Source: an uncultured Gammaproteobacteria bacterium
GTDB lineage: Bacteria > Pseudomonadota > Gammaproteobacteria > Pseudomonadales > Pseudohongiellaceae
Length of the DNA stretch: 32,707 nt
Direction: 5' to 3'
Assembly (NCBI GenBank): GCA_913058135.1
Contig: CAJXPR010000032.1
Span: 1 to 32,707, forward strand
Shown here: piece after piece, positions 10,739 through 17,945 of the stretch
Position numbering within the stretch: position 1 is the stretch's first letter
Layout: each line of letters begins with the position of its first letter
Notes under the pieces: generated by a model
The model's database searches: none
The model's input: only the letters and a program-made list of their open reading frames with translations
Told to the model about the DNA's origin: nothing
Program-made: the position numbers and the translations under genes

Positions 10739-11397
10739 GCGAAAACTCCGCTTTAAACCCGTCGAGTTCGACGGGTCTAAAGCTAACAGAAGATTATATT
10801 GCGATTTCTGCACTACAGCACTATGCCTATTGCCCCAGGCAGTTCGCGTTGATTCACGTCGAACAGGTTTGGGCTGAAAACCGGTTTACTGCCGAGGGGC
10901 AGGTATTGCATCAGCGAGTCGACTCCAACGAAGTCGAGCAGCGTGGACGCGTTCGCTACGAGCGCAGTGTTTCTCTGATTTCCCAAGAACACGGGCTTGC
11001 TGGCAAGATGGATTTGCTGGAAATCGAATCTGGAGAGCCACCCAGGTATTTCCCGGTGGAGTACAAAAGGGGTAAACCAAAAATTGAGCAGTGGGACAAA
11101 ATACAACTTTGCGCTCAGGCGCTTTGTATAGAAGAAATGCGGAGTGTCCCGGTAAAGGAGGGGGCGCTCTGGTATTGGGAAGTACGGCGGCGTGAACCGG
11201 TTGCTATTGATCTCCAGTTAAGGAACCTGACGTTGTCGACAATAACTGGCGCCCGTGTGTTGATTGAAAGCGGCGTGACGCCAACACCGCAGGTTGACAA
11301 AACTCGTTGTCGCGCCTGTTCTTTGAAGGATATCTGCCTGCCAGATGCTTTTCGATCGGACAAAACACGTCAGTACGTTGCGGAAATCGGCGTATGA
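10735..11397 (+). CDS. cas4: Cas4, Fe-S nuclease for spacer acquisition
   Basis: This 220-residue RecB-like nuclease takes part in PAM-dependent trimming and orientation of prespacers together with Cas1-Cas2. Cys33 in AYCPRQF and the C-terminal trio Cys192, Cys195 and Cys201 (CRACSLKDIC) form the 4Fe-4S site. Nuclease motifs include GKMD (Asp93) and EYK (109-111). The start is a GTG at 10735 overlapping the cas7c TGA (GTGA), which matches the pattern of the whole operon; no ATG gives the N-terminal motif. Its TGA overlaps the cas1 ATG by 4 nt. All motifs are intact. Confidence 0.94.
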   Translation: MSENSALNPSSSTGLKLTEDYIAISALQHYAYCPRQFALIHVEQVWAENRFTAEGQVLHQRVDSNEVEQRGRVRYERSVSLISQEHGLAGKMDLLEIESGEPPRYFPVEYKRGKPKIEQWDKIQLCAQALCIEEMRSVPVKEGALWYWEVRRREPVAIDLQLRNLTLSTITGARVLIESGVTPTPQVDKTRCRACSLKDICLPDAFRSDKTRQYVAEIGV

Positions 11398-12410
11398 AAA
11401 AACTTCTGAATACGCTTTACATCAACCGCCAGGAGACATACATCCACAAGGAGCGGGAGACGATTGTCATCAAGTTCAAAGGTGAAAGGCTGGGTCAGTT
11501 CCCGGCTATCAATATGGCTAATATCCTCTGCTTTGGCAATGTGTCGGTGTCGCCGTTTCTGATGGGTTACTGCGCTGAGCAAGGTATAGGCCTGACATTT
11601 TATACGGAATACGGTCGCTTCCTCGCAAGAATGCAGGGCAAGACAGCGGGCAATGTCTTGCTCCGTCGCAAGCAGTTTCGTTGGGCAGACGATGAGAGTG
11701 CGTCAACCGCCGTCTCCAGACTGATCGTGGCTGCCAAAATAGCAAACTCGAGGTCAGTATTACTGAGAGATATCCGGAATCACGGTGAAAACGGGGTTCT
11801 AAGGGCCGCAAGCGATAGGTTGGCGGTGAGTTGTCGACGAGCTAAACATGCTGGCAGCGTCGATGAGGCTAGAGGCATAGAAGGCGAAGCTGCAGCGACA
11901 TATTTCTCGGTGTTTAACGAACTGATTCGCGGCCCCGGTTTCGTTTTTGGTGGTCGCGTTCGGCGTCCTCCAACAGACCCTGTAAATGCGATGCTCTCTT
12001 TCGCTTACTCATTGATTACCCAGGAATGTGTCTCCGCGCTGTCAGGTGTAGGATTGGATCCTTATGTTGGGTATTTGCATAAAGACAGACCCGGCAGGTC
12101 CAGTCTGGCGCTGGATTTACTGGAAGAGTTCCGGGCGGCTTGGGCTGATAGGCTTGTATTAACACTTATCAATCGCCGTCAACTGCAGTTAACTGATTTT
12201 GTCACCGAGGCCAGTGGTGCGGTGCGGATGAGTGACGACGCTCGCAAGAGGTTCCTGGTGGCGTACCAGGAGCGGAAACAGGTCGAAGTGATGCATCCAT
12301 ACCTCGAAGAACAAGTTCCCATCGGATTGTTGCCGCATTGCCAGGCTTTGCTGTTAGCTAGGCACATTCGAGGCGATACCGAATTTTACCCACCCTACGT
12401 TCAAAGATAA
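11394..12410 (+). CDS. cas1: Cas1, integrase of spacer acquisition
   Basis: This 338-residue protein is the catalytic integrase that inserts new spacers with Cas2. The metal-binding residues are visible as a Glu in the GIEGEAAATYF motif (163 or 165), His229 in VGYLHKDRPGRSSLALDL and Asp241. The start ATGA overlaps the cas4 stop; an ORF start at 11307 would lie inside cas4 and lacks family resemblance. The stop TAA overlaps the cas2 ATG (TAATG). It is the usual type I-C Cas1 length and looks functional. Confidence 0.96.
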   Translation: MKKLLNTLYINRQETYIHKERETIVIKFKGERLGQFPAINMANILCFGNVSVSPFLMGYCAEQGIGLTFYTEYGRFLARMQGKTAGNVLLRRKQFRWADDESASTAVSRLIVAAKIANSRSVLLRDIRNHGENGVLRAASDRLAVSCRRAKHAGSVDEARGIEGEAAATYFSVFNELIRGPGFVFGGRVRRPPTDPVNAMLSFAYSLITQECVSALSGVGLDPYVGYLHKDRPGRSSLALDLLEEFRAAWADRLVLTLINRRQLQLTDFVTEASGAVRMSDDARKRFLVAYQERKQVEVMHPYLEEQVPIGLLPHCQALLLARHIRGDTEFYPPYVQR

Positions 12411-12703
12411 TGTTAGTCTTGATAACCTATGACGTCAGCGTGGTCTCTAAAGGCGGCACAAAACGTCTGCGACATATTGCAAAGACCTGTCTTGACTACG
12501 GTAGCCGGGTTCAGAACTCGGTGTTCGAGTGTGAGGTAGACCCCGCGCAGTTTACGATGCTGAAGACCCGGTTGCTTGATATCTATGATCCTGACGAAGA
12601 TAGCTTGAGGTTTTATTTCCTCGGAAGCCAAGGGCGTCGTAGAGTTGAGCATCATGGCGCCAAGCCTGTGCAGGATATGGTGCGGGATGCTCTCATTCTA
12701 TAG
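12410..12703 (+). CDS. cas2: Cas2, structural partner of Cas1
   Basis: This 97-residue ferredoxin-fold protein starts MLVLITYDVSVVSKGGTKRLRHIAKTC, typical of I-C Cas2 with Asp8 in the first strand. It forms the central dimer of the Cas1-Cas2 integrase. The ATG overlaps the cas1 TAA by one base. It is the last cas gene; the leader and array follow directly on the same strand. No truncation is seen. Confidence 0.95.
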   Translation: MLVLITYDVSVVSKGGTKRLRHIAKTCLDYGSRVQNSVFECEVDPAQFTMLKTRLLDIYDPDEDSLRFYFLGSQGRRRVEHHGAKPVQDMVRDALIL

Positions 12704-12878
12704 CCGCTAACCCCAGGCTCTCATAGATTCTTTGCTAGGTTAGCGATTGTCTAACCTTTTGTTCTTTAAAAGAATGTGAAAACTTATGCCCAGTTGGGCT
12801 AAAGCCGATGCCCGATGCGCCTTCGTTAGCGGATATTGGTTCGTTTCCCTATACCTCTCAGATCGTTATACTGGAGCG
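12704..12878 (+). promoter_or_regulatory. CRISPR leader with competing hairpin arms
   Basis: This 175-nt stretch lies between cas2 and the first repeat and is less GC-rich than the flanks. It contains arm A CGCTAACC (12705-12712), arm B GGTTAGCG (12738-12745) and arm C CTAACCT (12751-12757). A pairs with B over 8 bp, and B pairs with C over 7 bp with a 7-nt loop, followed by a T-rich run (TTTTGTTCTTT). B:C could be the cas operon terminator. GTTAGCG recurs at 12825-12831. A 13-bp palindrome, TTCTTT-A-AAAGAA, is at 12762-12774. A TATACT box at 12867-12872 would place a transcript start near the first repeat. Leader function is expected from position: spacers are added at this end. Confidence 0.7.
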
Positions 12879-15800
12879 GTCGCGCCCTTCAGGGGCGCGT
12901 GGATTGAAACGTAGCGTCGGCGCTCGGATCAGTAGTCCCTGCCGGTCGCGCCCTTCAGGGGCGCGTGGATTGAAACTATAAGAGATACGACCAAATGACC
13001 AGCAACGCCGCGTCGCGCCCTTCAGGGGCGCGTGGATTGAAACATTCAGCCGCTGGTTGGCATGGCTGTATCTACTGGTCGCGCCCTTCAGGGGCGCGTG
13101 GATTGAAACACCACCTAGCACGGTATCACCGGCTACCGCGCCTGTCGCGCCCTTCAGGGGCGCGTGGATTGAAACTCGGCAGGGTCAATAGTTGAATTAG
13201 CCGAAGACGGTCGCGCCCTTCAGGGGCGCGTGGATTGAAACAAGGAATACCATGCTGCCGCCGCCCTGAACAGGCGTCGCGCCCTTCAGGGGCGCGTGGA
13301 TTGAAACATTTTTTTGGCCACAAGGTAGGTGCCACCGGCAAGGTCGCGCCCTTCAGGGGCGCGTGGATTGAAACAAGTCAGACCACACTGCATAGATCCG
13401 TCTGCTGGGTCGCGCCCTTCAGGGGCGCGTGGATTGAAACTATGCTGACGAGAAGCAGCAGGCCAGAAGACGCGTCGCGCCCTTCAGGGGCGCGTGGATT
13501 GAAACTTTTATTCGGATGTGAACGAACAGAGCCTGGAGTGGTCGCGCCCTTCAGGGGCGCGTGGATTGAAACGCGGGATTCGATGGCAACAACGCGCTCG
13601 TCACTCAGTCGCGCCCTTCAGGGGCGCGTGGATTGAAACATCATGTGATCGCGGTTGCCACCCCAGCCTACGAGTCGCGCCCTTCAGGGGCGCGTGGATT
13701 GAAACAGCAAGATGATGTTGATTGCTCGACTGAATCGAGGGTCGCGCCCTTCAGGGGCGCGTGGATTGAAACAGTAAAGCCACGGTCTCCAACAAGCTGC
13801 TGCAGCGTCGCGCCCTTCAGGGGCGCGTGGATTGAAACGATGACCCACCTGCCACTGTGTTGCTGCGTCCGTCGTCGCGCCCTTCAGGGGCGCGTGGATT
13901 GAAACTTCACAGTATTGCTTATGCGCAGTCAGCTCTTGAGGTCGCGCCCTTCAGGGGCGCGTGGATTGAAACCGGCGTGAATTGGCTGAAGCGCCGCACC
14001 ATGTAGTCGCGCCCTTCAGGGGCGCGTGGATTGAAACTCGTATGTGCCGCCACTGTTGCTGATCCATGGCGTCGCGCCCTTCAGGGGCGCGTGGATTGAA
14101 ACAATATATTTTCCTTTGTAGCGAGTGCAAGCCGGTGTCGCGCCCTTCAGGGGCGCGTGGATTGAAACCGTTTAGCCCGTCCATCGTGTCTGCCCACTGC
14201 ACGTCGCGCCCTTCAGGGGCGCGTGGATTGAAACAAGTCTATCGACACCAAAAAGCTAGCGAAACGGCGGTCGCGCCCTTCAGGGGCGCGTGGATTGAAA
14301 CATGCTGTGGGTTGATCGTGTCAGTCTGGCGTACAGGTCGCGCCCTTCAGGGGCGCGTGGATTGAAACTTCCCGAAAAAGTTTTCGTTGTCTGTATCCGC
14401 ACGTCGCGCCCTTCAGGGGCGCGTGGATTGAAACTCGACACCGCCAATTTTGAGCTGACTTCAGTGCTTGTCGCGCCCTTCAGGGGCGCGTGGATTGAAA
14501 CTTCTTCAACTTGCTTGGCTATTGTGGAATTTGTCGTCGCGCCCTTCAGGGGCGCGTGGATTGAAACTGATCGTTGCTGGCAGATTTAGCCAGCGTACTG
14601 TTGTCGCGCCCTTCAGGGGCGCGTGGATTGAAACAAGTAAACGCCCGTCAATGATAATTACAGAACGGTGTCGCGCCCTTCAGGGGCGCGTGGATTGAAA
14701 CAAGTTAAATGGCTTCAAAGAAATCAAGCTGGTTGGGTCGCGCCCTTCAGGGGCGCGTGGATTGAAACATCCAATCTGGAAGATGTTCATAGGTGAACTT
14801 GATGTCGCGCCCTTCAGGGGCGCGTGGATTGAAACCCATGCAATGTCGGACGTACCGTTCAAGCGCACCGCAAGTCGCGCCCTTCAGGGGCGCGTGGATT
14901 GAAACCTCTTCACCGTCCCTGTGATCTTCGAGATGTTCCTGTCGCGCCCTTCAGGGGCGCGTGGATTGAAACATATGCAAGGGCGCACTGGGTCAGCTTT
15001 CAGCAGGGTCGCGCCCTTCAGGGGCGCGTGGATTGAAACCTAGTTAACCAGAAATCATGCCCGGCCATTTCAAAGTCGCGCCCTTCAGGGGCGCGTGGAT
15101 TGAAACAAAAAATCGGCTTTGTTTTTGTCAGTAATCATAATGTCGCGCCCTTCAGGGGCGCGTGGATTGAAACAGGCGACAACTTGAGACCGGCGAGATA
15201 GCCGGGCAGTCGCGCCCTTCAGGGGCGCGTGGATTGAAACCAAAGGTTGAGTATGGGCGCCACTTGATAGAGTGGTCGCGCCCTTCAGGGGCGCGTGGAT
15301 TGAAACCGCTTCCGATATGTCAACCGAGGCGCCGTTGTATTGTCGCGCCCTTCAGGGGCGCGTGGATTGAAACATATCGCCCTGCAGCATTCCAGACCAC
15401 TGGAACTGGTCGCGCCCTTCAGGGGCGCGTGGATTGAAACTGTAGCGGTACGGGATAATCCCGCGATCAGTCAGGTCGCGCCCTTCAGGGGCGCGTGGAT
15501 TGAAACTGCAAATAGACAGCCCATACCATGACGGGATTGGTGTCGCGCCCTTCAGGGGCGCGTGGATTGAAACAAAGCAAAAACCACGCCTCTGTATCCT
15601 TGGCAAGGTCGCGCCCTTCAGGGGCGCGTGGATTGAAACAGGCGGGCGCAAAGTACATGCTTTACCTTTACGGTCGCGCCCTTCAGGGGCGCGTGGATTG
15701 AAACTCCGTGGCTACCGAGTAGTCAACAACGGAATAGTTGTCGCGCCCTTCAGGGGCGCGTGGATTGAAACATGTTTACCTCTCAGGTGGTCACCACTCC

Positions 15801-17094
15801 ATTTTCGTCGCGCCCTTCAGGGGCGCGTGGATTGAAACTATCCCGCCAAGGATATACCAGAGGTGCGGCCGGTCGCGCCCTTCAGGGGCGCGTGGATTGA
15901 AACTTCGTTGGCAAGGAGCACTGCCCAGATACCCTGGTCGCGCCCTTCAGGGGCGCGTGGATTGAAACATGGTGCTCAGCAGTTGACTGACATTTCTGGC
16001 CTTGTCGCGCCCTTCAGGGGCGCGTGGATTGAAACTAAGAATATATCCATTTAAGCCATCGTGTTTCTGGTCGCGCCCTTCAGGGGCGCGTGGATTGAAA
16101 CCAGAGTTTGGTTAAGCCGAGCATTGTCGTCGCGAAGTCGCGCCCTTCAGGGGCGCGTGGATTGAAACGGAAATTAACGGCTTGCCAGACCCCCACCAAC
16201 GAGTCGCGCCCTTCAGGGGCGCGTGGATTGAAACAAGACATCATCGGGCAACGCGCTGTAGGGATTGCGTCGCGCCCTTCAGGGGCGCGTGGATTGAAAC
16301 GCAGACCATGAGAGTTCTCGGCGGATAGTGATTAGGTCGCGCCCTTCAGGGGCGCGTGGATTGAAACAGCTTCCCAGCTGCAACTGTCACTGTTGCAGAG
16401 TGTCGCGCCCTTCAGGGGCGCGTGGATTGAAACCAATTTGGACTCAGATACCAGTTCCAATTTGGCATGTCGCGCCCTTCAGGGGCGCGTGGATTGAAAC
16501 AGTCCACCGGCAGAGGTCGAAGGTGGTCAGTCGGTCGCGCCCTTCAGGGGCGCGTGGATTGAAACTGGCAATTCGGCCAATGACGAAATGGTCAAAGAGG
16601 TCGCGCCCTTCAGGGGCGCGTGGATTGAAACTGAGGCTGTGCCAGTGAGCTTCGCATCCGACATGGTCGCGCCCTTCAGGGGCGCGTGGATTGAAACGAT
16701 CATGATCACGTGAGCGTTGCCGCCGCGTGCGTCGCGCCCTTCAGGGGCGCGCGGATTGAAACGCTGCCATCGTGGATAATGTCGCAGACCACCCCAGGTC
16801 GCGCCCTTCAGGGGCGCGTGGATTGAAACTCGGTACGTGTCTGGCTATCCCGGTGGTGCTGCTGGTCGCGCCCTTCAGGGGCGCGTGGATTGAAACCTTG
16901 ATCCATAGGTCAGAGGCATCAGCGCCGGCTGGGGCGCGCCCTTCAGGGGCGCGTGGATTGAAACAAAGTCCAGCCTCTTGGCATAATTCAGACGACTGTC
17001 GCGCCACTTGGGGCGTGTGGGTTGAAACCGCAAATCTCGCGGCCAGTACCTCGCCGCGCCGTGTCGCACCCCTGTCAGACGCGTGGATCGAAAC
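12879..17094 (+). CRISPR. Type I-C CRISPR array, 64 repeats and 63 spacers
   Basis: The 32-nt repeat begins GTCGCGCCCTTCAG and ends GGGCGCGTGGATTGAAAC, the I-C family pattern. It forms a 7-bp stem CGCGCCC/GGGCGCG with a TTCAG loop. The 11 nt after the stem (TGGATTGAAAC) equal the expected Cas5c-generated 5' handle. I counted 64 repeats by hand with a period of 64-70 nt. Spacers are mostly 33-35 nt; one is 38 nt (14836-14873). Copies 1-58 look identical. Copy 59 (ends 16762) and copy 62 (ends 16964) each carry one change, while copy 63 (16998-17028, 31 nt) and copy 64 (17063-17094) are clearly degenerate. Decay at this end, and the leader at the other, show that the array is transcribed in the plus direction. 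I saw no obvious duplicate spacers. Spacer origins cannot be judged here. Confidence 0.98.
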
Positions 17095-17130
17095 TATCGC
17101 TATGACATCGTCGAGCAGATGCTGACCGGG

Positions 17131-17230
17131 TCACGCCCCCTCGCAGGCGCGTATACAGAGAAAGGACGGTGAGCAACTGACCTACCTGATCATTGATCAC
17201 GCCCCCTCGCAGGCGCGTATACAGAGAAAG
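17131..17230 (+). repeat. Two identical decayed repeats at the array trailer
   Basis: Two exact 34-nt copies lie at 17131-17164 and 17197-17230, separated by a 32-nt spacer-like segment. A 36-nt spacer-like segment (17095-17130) separates the first from repeat 64, so the array period of 66-70 nt continues. Each copy starts TCACGCCCCCTCGCAGG and ends CGCGTATACAGAGAAAG. They align with the main repeat at the 5' (GTCRCGCCC) and middle (GGCGCGT) parts but differ strongly at the 3' handle. The stem is reduced. They look like a shared ancestral variant of the repeat, probably no longer processed. Confidence 0.8.
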
Positions 17231-17237
17231 TTAGAGC

Positions 17238-17262
17238 CAAAATGCTTTAGCGCTGTGCGCTA
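17238..17262 (-). terminator. Possible terminator of hicAB
   Basis: On the minus strand the hicB stop codon is part of a hairpin, TAGCGC-ACA-GCGCTA (17248-17262), followed by AAGCATTTT. The stem has 6 bp and the T-run is short, so it is a weak candidate. It separates hicB from the array trailer. Confidence 0.35.
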
Positions 17263-17673
17263 CAACTTCGCTTTGCCGGACTGTTGACTACCGGTCAATG
17301 CAGCACTCACCAGAAACTGAGACCTGTTCATTCCCATTTGCTCTGCCGCTGCATCAATTCGACGCAAGGCAAAGCGCGGCACTGTAATATTGATTCGCTC
17401 CGCCGGTCCCATCAATTTGTCCAGATCAATTTCGACCATCGCCCAGGTTCCACCTTTATACTCAGCGGACTGCGTTAACACAGTAAATGACGTAGGAGCC
17501 GGGATGGTTTCCTTGTCTTCGATCATCCCTTCGATATGCAATTCCATGGCTTCACGAGCCATTCGCAAGGCTTCTTCCGGCGTTTTTCCTGCCGAAATGC
17601 AGCCCGGCAGATCAGGCACAACGACACCAAAATCGCTGTCCGGATCTTTCTGAATCACCACTGGATACAGCAT
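17260..17673 (-). CDS. hicB: HicB antitoxin
   Basis: This 137-residue protein has the two-part HicB structure. The N-terminal partial RNase H-like domain reads YPVVIQKDPDSDFGVVVPDLPGCISAGKTPEEALRMAREAM. The C-terminal ribbon-helix-helix-like DNA-binding segment is INITVPRFALRRIDAAAEQMGMNRSQFLVSAAL. It neutralises HicA and probably represses its own promoter. I chose the ATG at 17673 because GAGGG lies just upstream and MLYPVVIQ is the usual N-terminus; an ATG at 17694 would overlap hicA by 4 nt and is an alternative. It lies downstream of hicA, 17 nt away, in the toxin-first order normal for hicAB. The module lies directly after the CRISPR trailer. Confidence 0.93.
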   Translation of the reverse strand: MLYPVVIQKDPDSDFGVVVPDLPGCISAGKTPEEALRMAREAMELHIEGMIEDKETIPAPTSFTVLTQSAEYKGGTWAMVEIDLDKLMGPAERINITVPRFALRRIDAAAEQMGMNRSQFLVSAALTGSQQSGKAKL

Positions 17674-17690
17674 CTGTTTACCCTCTGGTC

Positions 17691-17873
17691 TCATTTGAGA
17701 CCTGCTTGCTTGTATATTGAGTTCACAGTTCCTTTAGGCAAGTCTCGCTTTGGATGGGGAACAGTGACGCGGCCCGATTTCACGCGGTGCTTGAATTGAT
17801 GGTGACTGCCTTTCGTGGCAACCAGTTCCCAACCATCCCGTTTAAGTACCCTGATCAGATCTCCGCTGTCCAT
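17691..17873 (-). CDS. hicA: HicA mRNA interferase toxin
   Basis: This 60-residue toxin has the double-stranded-RNA-binding-like fold and the HicA signature GWELVATKGSHHQFKH. His24 in GSHHQ is the expected catalytic histidine. HicA cleaves mRNA and tmRNA in the absence of HicB. The ATG at 17873 gives the typical MDSGDLIRVLKRDGW start. A GTG at 17900 would add nine residues but would lie within the likely promoter. The promoter's -10 is only 6 nt from the ATG, so the mRNA could be leaderless or nearly so. All motifs are intact, so the toxin is presumably active. Confidence 0.93.
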   Translation of the reverse strand: MDSGDLIRVLKRDGWELVATKGSHHQFKHRVKSGRVTVPHPKRDLPKGTVNSIYKQAGLK

Positions 17874-17879
17874 CCTGCT

Positions 17880-17907
17880 ATTGTACACACCAATACACAC
17901 GAATCAA
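17880..17907 (-). promoter_or_regulatory. Sigma-70 promoter of hicAB
   Basis: On the minus strand TTGATT (17902-17907), a 16-nt spacer and TACAAT (17880-17885) make a good sigma-70 promoter. The transcript would begin within a few bases of the hicA ATG at 17873. GTGTGTA/GTGTGTAC repeats within the spacer could be bound by HicB. Confidence 0.55.
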
Positions 17908-17945
17908 GTATGGCGTGCACAATAACAAAATCGGTCGTTCTGTCC

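Noticed and set aside
12858-17125. Many ORFs of 60-130 codons on both strands with SRPSGARGLK, VAPFRGAWIET or SIHAPLKGAT repeats
   Set aside because: These are translations of the CRISPR repeat in its open frames; they start and stop within spacers and are not genes.
17874-17900. GTG 17900 as hicA start
   Set aside because: It would place the start within the promoter spacer and adds residues not typical of HicA.
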